DNA of 64,000 bases from Halobacillus mangrovi. Lineage in GTDB: Bacteria > Bacillota > Bacilli > Bacillales > Halobacillaceae. Position 1 is the first letter of the stretch. The number at the start of each line of letters is the position of its first letter. The notes beneath the pieces were generated by a model. It had not been told where the DNA came from. It worked only from the letters and a program-made list of their open reading frames with translations, and searched no databases. The translations under genes and the position numbers were made by a program. This document shows, piece after piece, positions 1 through 7,184 of the stretch. Location of the stretch: positions 3,991,501 through 4,055,500 of the forward strand of contig NZ_CP020772.1 of NCBI RefSeq assembly GCF_002097535.1, read 5' to 3'.

Positions 1-121
1 AATGATCAAGACATGCTTTTCTGATAGCCGCTGCTGGCCTCCTTCACCGATTGGTTGAAACAGCTGTTGTCTTGAGTATCGATCTGAAAGCATGCTTTAT
101 TTCACCCCTTTCCTACTATCT

Positions 122-922
122 TTACCTCATCACGCTTCCGCCAGATATTTTCAAAGATTCACCGACAATGTTTTCTGAAGCATCAGACAAAAGGTACACA
201 ATCGAGCGCGCAACTTCCTCCGGTGTACTCAATTTTCCTGATGGAATCCCTTTTTCGGCAATTTTCCGCTGTTCTTCATAGGTGCGCCCTTCCCGTTCTC
301 CTTTGTTTTTAATGGCTTGCTGGCCCATTGATGTATCTACATAACCAGGGCAGACGGCATTGACGCGAATATTATGCTCAATAGCTTCTAACGCAAACGA
401 CTGAGTGAATCCTGTTACTGCAAATTTGGAAGCACTATAAGCAATATTACTATGGGTTCCGCGCAGACCAGATAGGGAAGAAAGATTTACGATAGCTCCC
501 TTTTTCTGCTTTTTCATATGTTGATAAACTTCCTGTGTCAACATTACTGTGGAAAAATAATTGAGTTCCATAACGGTGCGAAGGTCATCTTCTGACATTT
601 GATCAAGCGGCCGACCACCAATGATACCTGCTGAATTCACAAGTCCTGTGATCTTCCCCATTTTATCCACAGCATCAGCTGCCAAACGGCCGCGGTCTTC
701 TGGATCATTTAAATCCGCCGGGCATACTTCAATATGTGCTTCTTTATTAATCGTAGCACATTCATTTTTCAAATCTGCTAATTTTTCTTCATTACGTCCA
801 GTGATCACTACATTACCGCCAGCTCTTACTACCTCTTTAGCTGCTTCGTAGCCAATTCCTCCTGTAGCTCCAGTAATCAAAACGTACTGATCCTTTAATG
901 CATCTTCTGAGAAAATAATCAT
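122..922 (-). CDS. SDR family NAD(P)-dependent oxidoreductase
   Basis: A 266-residue classical short-chain dehydrogenase. The cofactor motif TGATGGIG lies near residues 17-24, NSAG near residue 96, and the catalytic Ser and YSASK signature lie in the middle third. The C-terminal half has the VNAVCPGYVDT substrate-loop segment typical of 3-oxoacyl-ACP reductase/3-hydroxybutyrate dehydrogenase-like SDRs. The substrate cannot be read from sequence, and action in the cytoplasm is expected. AAGGAGG lies 9 bases before the ATG. It appears to be a single gene; the 121 bases downstream to the window edge show no gene. Family assignment is secure, role unknown. Confidence 0.9.
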   Translation of the reverse strand: MIIFSEDALKDQYVLITGATGGIGYEAAKEVVRAGGNVVITGRNEEKLADLKNECATINKEAHIEVCPADLNDPEDRGRLAADAVDKMGKITGLVNSAGIIGGRPLDQMSEDDLRTVMELNYFSTVMLTQEVYQHMKKQKKGAIVNLSSLSGLRGTHSNIAYSASKFAVTGFTQSFALEAIEHNIRVNAVCPGYVDTSMGQQAIKNKGEREGRTYEEQRKIAEKGIPSGKLSTPEEVARSIVYLLSDASENIVGESLKISGGSVMR

Positions 923-1025
923 TATGATTCGCCTCCTTAGCGTTTCATGTATCCTTTTCTCCGTAGAACAAAACCTCTTGTATGGAGTTAGTTAAAAATC
1001 ACGGCATTTTCTAAAATTCACCATT

Positions 1026-1071
1026 AAAAAATCAGCGCTTAAGTGACAGTGTCTGCCCTTAAAGCGCTGAT
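1026..1071 (-). terminator. Rho-independent terminator after the small ORFs
   Basis: Inverted arms ATCAGCGCTT (1031-1040) and AAGCGCTGAT (1062-1071) are followed on the minus strand by a T run. It sits at the end of the two short minus-strand reading frames. The same arm sequence ATCAGCGCT recurs in the hairpin at 10842-10864. Confidence 0.6.
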
Positions 1072-1131
1072 CCACGGAACTCCTTCTTTTAGATATTCCG
1101 CCATGTTGATTCTTTTTTTGTTTCTTCTCAT
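1039..1131 (-). CDS. possible 30-residue peptide
   Basis: An ATG frame of 30 codons begins 23 bases after the stop of the 51-residue gene upstream. A weak Shine-Dalgarno (AAGGT) lies about 4 bases before the ATG. The peptide starts with a basic stretch (MRRNKKRI) and continues with a mixed segment containing EYLKEGVPW. Its last codons run into the first arm of the terminator hairpin. The family is not recognised. It could be a real co-transcribed small protein or chance; only conservation of the frame in relatives would decide. Confidence 0.3.
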   Translation of the reverse strand: MRRNKKRINMAEYLKEGVPWISALRADTVT

Positions 1132-1154
1132 AGCTACCTTCACCACTTATTAAG

Positions 1155-1310
1155 TTATTTCCGCTTGTTGTTCTGCTTACGGAAAGAAAAAAGAACCTTT
1201 CCTGACCGTGTGCGCTTCATACCTTTTGTTTTAGCCTGCGCTTTACCTTCAGGGCTGTTCTTGAAGTCTTCGTCAAACAGCTCACGGGCTTTTGAATATA
1301 GCAGAGTCAT
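1155..1310 (-). CDS. small basic hypothetical protein (51 aa)
   Basis: A 51-codon ATG frame with a strong Shine-Dalgarno (AAAGGAGGT) 7 bases upstream. The product is soluble and strongly basic in its second half, with many Lys and Arg after residue 23 and no membrane segment. The first 20 residues (LLYSKARELFDEDF) look helical. It is followed by a possible 30-residue frame and a terminator, so this is a compact transcription unit of its own between an SDR and a GNAT gene. The family is not recognised; a basic protein of this size could bind nucleic acid, but that is only inference. Confidence 0.6.
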   Translation of the reverse strand: MTLLYSKARELFDEDFKNSPEGKAQAKTKGMKRTRSGKVLFSFRKQNNKRK

Positions 1311-1401
1311 CGTGGTGTACCTCCTTTTCTTTATAGGGTTATAATACGATTCCCCTTGATATTATTAGTAAAACGTAGAATTTGCAAGAGAAATTTATCT
1401 T

Positions 1402-1887
1402 TTATATGTTTTTTTCTAGAGCTTGCTCTAAAATCACCTGCCATCCCTTCTCACCTAGCTTGCGTTCCCCTTTATCGACAAATCCACACTTCTTATATAC
1501 GCTTTGTGCGGAATGATTTTTGACATTCACACTTAACACCACATGGGTGGTTCCAGGAAAATGTTCACGAACGTATTCCGGCAGCTTTTTCAAGGAATGC
1601 TTCGCATATCCCTTACCTTGTTCACCTTCATCGATCATATAGGCGATTAATAATAATGCGCTTTTATGGTGAGTATATTCCTGAACCCTTGGCCCATCCT
1701 GCAGTACAAACATTCCAACAGGCTTCCCATCAGCAAGAATCGTAACAGGATTTCTTGTCGGATCTCCTTCTGCTAATTGGACAGACTCAGCGGCCATGGC
1801 AGTAAAATTTAGCTGATCTTCTGGTAAATAGAAATGACTAATAGTTTCTTTATGACTTTGTTCATAAGGTTTCAACTGTACTGACAT
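1402..1887 (-). CDS. GNAT family N-acetyltransferase
   Basis: A protein of 161 residues with the GNAT acetyl-CoA fold. The motif A region IDEGEQGKGYAKHSLKKL carries the Q/RxxGxG/A pyrophosphate loop (QGKGYA), followed by VNVKNHSAQSVYKKCGF, the usual motif B. The acceptor is not predictable. An in-frame GTG lies four codons upstream, but GAGGTGG is placed about 8 bases before the second candidate, so the ATG at 1885-1887 was chosen. A single gene, transcribed divergently from the flavin reductase at 2014. Confidence 0.85.
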   Translation of the reverse strand: MSVQLKPYEQSHKETISHFYLPEDQLNFTAMAAESVQLAEGDPTRNPVTILADGKPVGMFVLQDGPRVQEYTHHKSALLLIAYMIDEGEQGKGYAKHSLKKLPEYVREHFPGTTHVVLSVNVKNHSAQSVYKKCGFVDKGERKLGEKGWQVILEQALEKNI

Positions 1888-2013
1888 TCCCCGCTCCACC
1901 TCTTCGCCTTTTTTTCCACATTATAGCAAACATGAGCAAATCATTCGTAACCGTTACCACACCTTTTTATAATGAATGATAAAGCTTACCCTAACTAAGG
2001 AGGACGCAAACGA

Positions 2014-2586
2014 ATGTTGAAAGTAGCAGCTTTAGTCGGAAGTATTCGTCAAGATTCCTACAATATGAAAATAACGAAATTTATCCGAGATCGTTATAAA
2101 GATCACTTGGATATCAAGATTGTTCCAATTCGTGATATAGCCCATTACGATCAAGACATAGAAAATGAACCACCGGCTTCCGTTCAAAATTTTAAAGCAC
2201 AGTTATCGGGTGTTGATGCTTTTCTTGTGGTCACACCTGAATTTAATCACTCGATTCCGGGAGTCCTGAAAAACGCGCTTGACTGGCTGTCAAGAGGAAA
2301 TAAGGAAATGGACGGAAAACCAACGTTCCTAGCAGGTGCCACTATGGGGGCCCTCGGTACAGTAAGAGCCCAAATGCACCTTCGCCAAATATTAAATGCT
2401 CCAGGAATGGGGGCAAATGTACTGCCAGGAAATGAAATTCTCATCGGGCACGTTCAGCATAAAGTGGACGACTCTGGTCAACTGACCGATCAAGGCACCA
2501 TCCAGTTTATTGACGGTGTTGTAGATGAATTCGTCCAGTTTGCCCACTCCCAAAGTAAAACAAGAGAAATCGCCTCTAATCCCTAA
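2014..2586 (+). CDS. NAD(P)H-dependent FMN reductase (azoreductase/ChrR type)
   Basis: A 190-residue flavodoxin-like oxidoreductase. GSIRQDSYN at residues 9-17 is the FMN-phosphate loop, and PEFNHSIPGVLKNALDWLSR is the conserved flavin and dimer segment of the NADPH-dependent FMN reductase family, which includes YhdA-like azoreductases and chromate reductases. The usual role is two-electron reduction of quinones, azo dyes or metal oxyanions in the cytoplasm; the physiological substrate is not evident. AAGGAGG lies 10 bases before the ATG. A terminator follows directly, so the gene is monocistronic. Confidence 0.88.
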   Translation: MLKVAALVGSIRQDSYNMKITKFIRDRYKDHLDIKIVPIRDIAHYDQDIENEPPASVQNFKAQLSGVDAFLVVTPEFNHSIPGVLKNALDWLSRGNKEMDGKPTFLAGATMGALGTVRAQMHLRQILNAPGMGANVLPGNEILIGHVQHKVDDSGQLTDQGTIQFIDGVVDEFVQFAHSQSKTREIASNP

Positions 2587-2606
2587 GATTATCTTAGGGA
2601 TTTTTT
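2579..2606 (+). terminator. Rho-independent terminator
   Basis: Arms ATCCCTAAG and CTTAGGGAT with a 5-base loop, followed by TTTTTT. The hairpin starts inside the last codons of the flavin reductase gene. Confidence 0.85.
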
Positions 2607-2689
2607 CTGTTTGAACAAGGTTACACAGTGGAATAATGCATGTAGATAATTTTCAAGAGTTAAACGGCAGTTGTTTTTTTAAAATTATA

Positions 2690-2705
2690 TTGTATTGTGA
2701 TACAA
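2690..2705. promoter_or_regulatory. palindrome TTGTAT-N4-ATACAA, operator-like
   Basis: A perfect 6+6 palindrome, TTGTATTGTGATACAA, lies about 60 bp upstream of the RsbR-like gene within AT-rich sequence. Its form is that of a site for a dimeric repressor such as GntR, PadR or TetR types. No matching regulator gene lies next to it. Confidence 0.4.
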
Positions 2706-2766
2706 GTATATTTCTAATCCAATCAGGGTAAATAAACGAGACAGCTCTTACATAGGAGGAAACTCA

Positions 2767-3585
2767 ATGGAAAATCTGAACCAAAAAATGGCGAACTACT
2801 TTCAAGACAACCAGACACTTCTGGTCGATGAACTATTACCTGGCACTCTAAACGAATTAGAGTTGGACTATACAGAAAAAGACTTGAACCAGCACTATGA
2901 TATGTTGCGTTCTCTATTGGATCGCGTGGCTAAAAGTCTGCTTCGCACCGATGAGGAAACGGATGCTGCTGAACCGGGGTATGATTCTGAGAACTATTTT
3001 TATGCGCAGGGATTATTATTAAAACAAACGGTCGATGTCTTATGTGTTTTCCGACTGTCTCTCCTTAAGCATCTTCGTAACTCTAATTTGATCCACCAAG
3101 CTCGCGTCGAAGAAGGGATGGAAGTATCAGAACAGATCATTTTTGCTTTTGACGCGGCCATCAGAGCCACGACGGAAAACTATAACTTACTAAAAGAAAA
3201 AGAACATGAAGAGTTTGAACGAAGCTTGAACTACATTTCTACACCAGTTGTACTTATCGATGATTCCCAGGCAGTCGTGCCGCTAGTTGGTGAGTTTTCT
3301 TCAGAACGTTTTGAAGTCGTTATGGAAAATACCCTAGAAAAAATAAAAGAATACGGCTTAAGAGTTTTGTATCTCGACTTTTCAGGAATTGCAACGTTTA
3401 ATCATGTGTTCATCAATGATATCTATAACCTCACACAAACCATTGAGCTGCTCGGAACAAGAACGATCCTAACAGGGATTAAAACAGAGATGGCTGCTGC
3501 TGCCGTTCAGGCTGATATGAGTTTTGAAAATCTGGAAACATTCGGAGAATTACGTCATGCTTTAGATTCCATCAACAAGAAATAA
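2767..3585 (+). CDS. RsbR-like STAS domain protein
   Basis: A protein of 272 residues with an N-terminal helical sensor-like region (about 1-150) and a C-terminal STAS domain (about 157-268). The STAS part opens with the family pattern PVVLIDDSQAVVPLVGEF and continues LYLDFSGIATFNHV, where RsbR/RsbS proteins carry phosphorylatable Ser/Thr. Such proteins form the stressosome controlling sigma-B or other outputs. No rsbS, rsbT or rsbU neighbours are present, so it is an unlinked paralogue. The N-terminal domain is not the non-heme globin of RsbRA as far as can be judged. A GGAGG lies shortly before the ATG. Confidence 0.75.
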   Translation: MENLNQKMANYFQDNQTLLVDELLPGTLNELELDYTEKDLNQHYDMLRSLLDRVAKSLLRTDEETDAAEPGYDSENYFYAQGLLLKQTVDVLCVFRLSLLKHLRNSNLIHQARVEEGMEVSEQIIFAFDAAIRATTENYNLLKEKEHEEFERSLNYISTPVVLIDDSQAVVPLVGEFSSERFEVVMENTLEKIKEYGLRVLYLDFSGIATFNHVFINDIYNLTQTIELLGTRTILTGIKTEMAAAAVQADMSFENLETFGELRHALDSINKK

Positions 3586-3587
3586 AA

Positions 3588-3616
3588 AAAGGCGATACCC
3601 TTAGGATATCGCCTTT
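3588..3616. terminator. bidirectional terminator between convergent genes
   Basis: Arms AAAGGCGATA (3588-3597) and TATCGCCTTT (3607-3616), with an A run before and a T-rich stretch after, serve both the STAS gene and the LysM-3D gene. Confidence 0.85.
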
Positions 3617-3628
3617 CTCATTTATTTC

Positions 3629-4399
3629 TTATTCATATACAGTTACTTCTACTTGTTTACGTCCGAAGTCAAGAGCATCGGATTGGTTAGGAATAAATAC
3701 ATCAATGCGATTACCGTCAATTGCACCGCCGATGTCTCCTGCAATTGCTTTTCCGTACCCTTCAACATAAACTTCAGATCCTAGTGGAATTACATCAGGA
3801 TCAACCGCAATCACTTTGCGATCAGGATTTGCTTTCAGGTCAATACCTGTATACGTGGTACCTGAGCATCCTTCGCAATTCGCTGTATAAGCTGTTGCTT
3901 CCGCGGTAAATGTTTTTGCAACATTATCATCAGAAGATTGCTCTTCGGAAGATGTTTGCTCTGGAGCTTCTTGCTCTTCATTTTCGCTGGAAGAATTTGA
4001 AGTTCTCTCTCCTGCTACTGCTTGTCCTTCAACAGATAGTTTATCTCCAGGGTGGATCAAGGCAGAGTCTAATCCGTTCCAAGATTGAAGCTCGTCTACG
4101 CTCACTCCGTAATCTTGACCAATGCTCCATAGAGTGTCCCCGGATTTAACCGTGTGTGTGTCGCCACTTGCATTACCTTCTGCTTTCTCTTCATTGATGT
4201 TCAATGTTTGATCTGGAAAAATCAAGTTAGATGAAAGATTATTTTCTTGTTTTATTTGTTCAACGGATACTCCCTTTTCTTGAGCAATGCTCCATAGAGT
4301 ATCACCTTTATTTACTACAACTTCTTCTGCACTAGCTGTTACTGTTGTTGCTGCCATAATCGTTGAGACTGCCGCCAATGAAAAAACTGTTTTTTTCAT
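3629..4399 (-). CDS. secreted LysM (x2) and 3D-domain cell-wall protein, YocH-like
   Basis: A 256-residue exported protein. It has a signal peptide at 1-24, LysM repeats at about 26-69 and 82-126 (each with GDTLWSI), a Ser/Glu-rich linker at about 130-160, and a 3D (RlpA-like barrel) domain at about 165-256. The last carries the three conserved aspartates around AVDPDVIPLGS and GDIGGAIDGNRIDVF. The family cleaves peptidoglycan or acts like a lytic transglycosylase at the wall; B. subtilis YocH has the same order. A WalR box lies 140 bp upstream, which supports control by WalKR and a role in wall turnover. Confidence 0.88.
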   Translation of the reverse strand: MKKTVFSLAAVSTIMAATTVTASAEEVVVNKGDTLWSIAQEKGVSVEQIKQENNLSSNLIFPDQTLNINEEKAEGNASGDTHTVKSGDTLWSIGQDYGVSVDELQSWNGLDSALIHPGDKLSVEGQAVAGERTSNSSSENEEQEAPEQTSSEEQSSDDNVAKTFTAEATAYTANCEGCSGTTYTGIDLKANPDRKVIAVDPDVIPLGSEVYVEGYGKAIAGDIGGAIDGNRIDVFIPNQSDALDFGRKQVEVTVYE

Positions 4400-4538
4400 G
4401 TTTTAATGCCTCCTTGATATACAGTTGTGCTCATAAGATGTTTTTTTGTTGATGAGCTCTGTCTTAAAACTACATTTCCCACCATAACATCTATAGCGAT
4501 TAAGCCAATAACAGGACAACAACAATAACATTTCATTC

Positions 4539-4555
4539 ATTACATCCTTTTTACA
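4539..4555 (-). promoter_or_regulatory. WalR (YycF) binding box
   Basis: On the minus strand the sequence reads TGTAAA-AAGGA-TGTAAT, an exact match to the WalR consensus TGTWAH-N5-TGTWAH. It lies 140 bp before the LysM-3D start codon and 110 bp before the divergent methyltransferase start. A weak minus-strand promoter (TTGTCC-N18-TATAGA) lies between box and gene. YocH is a known WalR target in B. subtilis. Confidence 0.65.
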
Positions 4556-4664
4556 CCGTTGTAATATGATGGTCCTATTGGTAAAAAGATCCCCGCCAAA
4601 ATTTGTAAGCGATATGAAGAAGAATTATAATTGTAATATTCACACAATTAAGGTGGGATCGTTT

Positions 4665-5720
4665 ATGTTAGAAGAGCAGACGATTAGGCAGCCTGAAATA
4701 AAACCTTATACGGACGAAAACATTGGACAAAGTTTTATGAATAATCATTATAGGGTGGATTTACGAACAATTTCCGAGAAGAATTATAACCAGTTCATTA
4801 CGTCCAATACTGTGCGTGACTGGTCGCAGCTTTCATGGAAGGATGTGGGTAAACCTTATGAAGTGAAAGCCAACTCTAAGGAACGTATTAATTGGGAAAA
4901 GCAAAATAATAGAGATATGGACCCTCACACTTCGTGGACATACTTCAATAGAGCTTTTCATGAATGGTTCGTAAAGGATGTACCTAAAGAAATGAAAGAA
5001 TCGAAGTCCCGATTCATAACAAGTTTAGGGACATTCAATCCCTCAGAAATAAGACAAGCCCTGGGAACTGTAGTCCAGCTGCAGTTTTGGAATTACGCTC
5101 ACCGAATTCAAGACGGTATTTGGGATCCTCGTGGGAAGCGAGCGTTGTTCGACGGCCTTCATTTAAGGAAACCTCGAATTCTATTTCTTGGTGCTGCTGA
5201 AGGATATGAAGCGATGCAGCTAGGGGCGATGTACCCTGGAGCAGAAATCATCATGGTTGATTACGATGAATATTGCAAGACGACAAGGTTTGCGGACTTT
5301 CCTGACAGTTACCCGTTTTTAGGAGAGAACCCGAGAACCGGAACACATACCGTTGTTTATAAAGATGATTTAAATATCGAGTATGTTGTCGATGATATCC
5401 GCAACCTGGATTATGGTAAAGAATTTGATGTCGTGTTGTCTGTTGGTTTACTCGAACATTTTCCAGATGACTATAAACATGAAGTAGCTGATTGGCATCG
5501 TCGTTTCTTAAAGCCTGGTGGATATGCAATTTTGACGACTCCCAGAAACCAAATGCGCTCACGGCTTTACTATAAAGTCATGGCAGACGTGATGAACCAT
5601 ACGTATCGTGAGCTGATGACGGTTGAACAGATGGGAATGTATATGTACGAGAACGGTTTTGATATTCTCAGTCATGGCTACATCAAGGTTCACAATGGTC
5701 TCATTTGTCAGCCGAGATAA
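4665..5720 (+). CDS. class I SAM-dependent methyltransferase with unusual N-terminal domain
   Basis: A protein of 351 residues. The C-terminal half is a Rossmann methyltransferase: the SAM loop ILFLGAAEGYEA replaces the usual DxGxGxG, the acidic MVDYDE ends strand 2, YVVDDIRNLDY and VVLSVGLLEHFPDD follow, and HRRFLKPGGYAIL is motif VI. The first 170 residues show no recognised domain but hold many Trp and charged residues (DWSQLSWKDVGKPY). The substrate is unknown. The ATG at 4665 has AAGGTGGG upstream; an open frame extends 33 codons further without a ribosome site. The product may be a stand-alone cytoplasmic enzyme. Confidence 0.75.
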   Translation: MLEEQTIRQPEIKPYTDENIGQSFMNNHYRVDLRTISEKNYNQFITSNTVRDWSQLSWKDVGKPYEVKANSKERINWEKQNNRDMDPHTSWTYFNRAFHEWFVKDVPKEMKESKSRFITSLGTFNPSEIRQALGTVVQLQFWNYAHRIQDGIWDPRGKRALFDGLHLRKPRILFLGAAEGYEAMQLGAMYPGAEIIMVDYDEYCKTTRFADFPDSYPFLGENPRTGTHTVVYKDDLNIEYVVDDIRNLDYGKEFDVVLSVGLLEHFPDDYKHEVADWHRRFLKPGGYAILTTPRNQMRSRLYYKVMADVMNHTYRELMTVEQMGMYMYENGFDILSHGYIKVHNGLICQPR

Positions 5721-5800
5721 TTTGTAAACGCCTCTCTCATTCTTCAATTAAATGGCGGGATAGCGGGAGACTAGATTTCGAGATGTTTGTGTGGAAGAAA

Positions 5801-5923
5801 GGGGCGTTGGGGAAGGATTCGCTTTCCTGCGGGGGAACTGGCAAGCCTCCTTGTTCGCTTTGCTCACTGTGGGGTCTCGCCTACCTCCTTCTCCCGCGGG
5901 AGTCTCACCCTTCCCCAACTCCC
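5801..5923 (-). repeat. structured intergenic repeat, copy A (inverted relative to copy B)
   Basis: On the minus strand this copy has an outer stem (TTGGGGAAGG at 5807-5816 pairing with CCTTCCCCAA at 5909-5918). It encloses the conserved blocks GTGAGACTCCCGCGGGA, GGCGAGACCCC, AAGGAGGCTTG and CGCAGGAAAGCGA in that order. It is much richer in GC than its surroundings. Copy B on the plus strand has the same blocks in the same order. Elements of this type are widespread between genes in Bacillaceae; no reading frame explains it. Confidence 0.7.
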
Positions 5924-6031
5924 TTTAACATAGGAGATTCTCGAATTCCCTCTAATAGGAACTGCCTACTAATTGTAACGAATCAACAATCCTTCATTCC
6001 AGAAGAAACCTTTCCGAGCTACTTTATAACT

Positions 6032-6157
6032 TATGGGAGATGGGAAAACGGCGAGACTCCTGTGGGATGAACATGATAGGTGAGACCCCGGAAGACGAAA
6101 GTCTGAGGAGGCTCAGCACATGCCCACGGAAAGCGAGTCGTTTTTCCATCTCCCATA
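6032..6157 (+). repeat. structured intergenic repeat, copy B
   Basis: A nearly perfect 19-bp outer stem (arms 6032-6050 and 6139-6157, one G-U position) encloses GGCGAGACTCCTGTGGGA, GGTGAGACCCC, GAGGAGGCTCAG and CCCACGGAAAGCGAG. Block order and spacing match copy A. The 108 bases between the two copies are AT-rich and hold nothing else recognisable. Confidence 0.75.
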
Positions 6158-6229
6158 TTTTCACACAAAAGCCTCGATACTGAGTCTTCAGGATAAGGAG
6201 AGTTTATTGCAATACTGGAGGAATCTAAG

Positions 6230-6255
6230 AAAAAAGGACGCTTTAAGCGCCCTTT
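6230..6255 (-). terminator. terminator of the MerR-TipAS gene
   Basis: Arms AAAGGACGCTT and AAGCGCCCTTT pair with one mismatch. On the minus strand the hairpin is followed by a run of T and directly follows the stop codon. Confidence 0.75.
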
Positions 6256-6256
6256 C

Positions 6257-7024
6257 TTATTTCTGTTCGAGTTGATCACAGTATGCGTGCATAGCTTTTT
6301 GTAGAAATGCCGCATACCCTTCTTTCAACTTATCGATATTCTTCGTGAACCGAGGATCATTCACATACATATCCGCCAGACCACGGAATATCTCCGGTGT
6401 ACAATGGTAGAAATTATCGGTGATATGCTGACGTTTCTCACCAATTAATCGCTGCACCTCTTGATCTTCAGGACCTTGATTCATGCGTGCGATAATTTGT
6501 CTGTCAATCTCATAACCTTCTTCCTGAATCCTCTTCCAGTCTTCTTCGGTATAAGAGGCTGCCTTCTTTTTAGATTCTTTATAGGCATCTGAACCTCCCC
6601 ATCGCTCTTTCACTTCTTTTTCATATTTCTTCTGGTGGGCTTCCATTTCACTTTTATCAAAAGGTTCAAATCGATCCTTATTAGACATTTTCCTTCCTCC
6701 TTCCAGCGCTTGAAGCGTTTGTTCAACAGAGTCAATGATGCGATCCAACCGGTTTCTTTTTTCCATTAGTATTTTCCTATGGGTGTTCAGCGCTTGCTCT
6801 TGATCAAAATCAGGATTATCTAAAATCTGTTTTATTTTATCCAGGGTAAAGTCCATCTCTCGAAAAAACAGGATTTGCTGTAAGCGTGCTAGCTCTTCTT
6901 CCCCGTATAGACGATATCCGTTTTCCCCTGTCCGGACAGGATTCAGAAGACCGATATGATCGTAATGGTGTAGTGTGCGCACACTAATACCAGCAAGATC
7001 TGCAACCTCCCTTACTTTATACAT
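6257..7024 (-). CDS. MerR family regulator with TipAS ligand domain (TipAL/Mta-like)
   Basis: A 255-residue regulator. The N-terminal winged helix (about 1-70: YKVREVADLAGISVRTLHHYDHIGLL, then GYRLY) is classic MerR. A dimerising helix of about 40 residues follows, then a TipAS domain (about 125-252) with the helical drug-binding fold of TipAL, Mta and SkgA. Such proteins activate multidrug resistance genes and themselves by twisting a long-spacer promoter. An in-frame GTG lies three codons earlier, but GAGGTG sits 6 bases before the ATG chosen. No efflux gene adjoins, so autoregulation is the only target visible. Confidence 0.85.
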   Translation of the reverse strand: MYKVREVADLAGISVRTLHHYDHIGLLNPVRTGENGYRLYGEEELARLQQILFFREMDFTLDKIKQILDNPDFDQEQALNTHRKILMEKRNRLDRIIDSVEQTLQALEGGRKMSNKDRFEPFDKSEMEAHQKKYEKEVKERWGGSDAYKESKKKAASYTEEDWKRIQEEGYEIDRQIIARMNQGPEDQEVQRLIGEKRQHITDNFYHCTPEIFRGLADMYVNDPRFTKNIDKLKEGYAAFLQKAMHAYCDQLEQK

Positions 7025-7043
7025 GGTGATCACCTCACTTCTT

Positions 7044-7074
7044 AAACTAATCTATAACGTAACGTTAGAGTCAA
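7044..7074 (-). promoter_or_regulatory. MerR-type promoter and operator with 19-bp spacer
   Basis: On the minus strand, TTGACT (7069-7074) is followed after exactly 19 bases by TAGTTT. The spacer holds the near-palindrome CTATAACGTAACGTTAGAG (plus strand 7052-7070). An over-long spacer filled with a dyad is the hallmark of MerR-controlled promoters, so autoregulation is likely. Confidence 0.7.
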
Positions 7075-7124
7075 TAAATTTTTGGTAAAATAATTCCTTC
7101 GAATTTTAGTATGATTCAAAAAAC

Positions 7125-7153
7125 TTTGTTTCTCTCCAAAAAAATACTATAAT
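7125..7153 (+). promoter_or_regulatory. sigma-A promoter of the AimR-like gene
   Basis: TTTGTT (7125-7130), 17 bases, then a consensus TATAAT (7148-7153). It lies 32 bp before the start codon, so the untranslated leader is short. Confidence 0.65.
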
Positions 7154-7184
7154 AGAACTAGTTTAAGGGTTGGGGGTATCGTCT

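Noticed and set aside
1..121. gene at the left edge of the window
   Set aside because: Only short frames occur, overlapping the SDR gene end; AAAGCATGCTTT is a short palindrome without context.
5705..6070. 121-codon open frame after the methyltransferase gene
   Set aside because: It runs through the structured repeat on its plus strand, has no ribosome site and has an unprotein-like composition.
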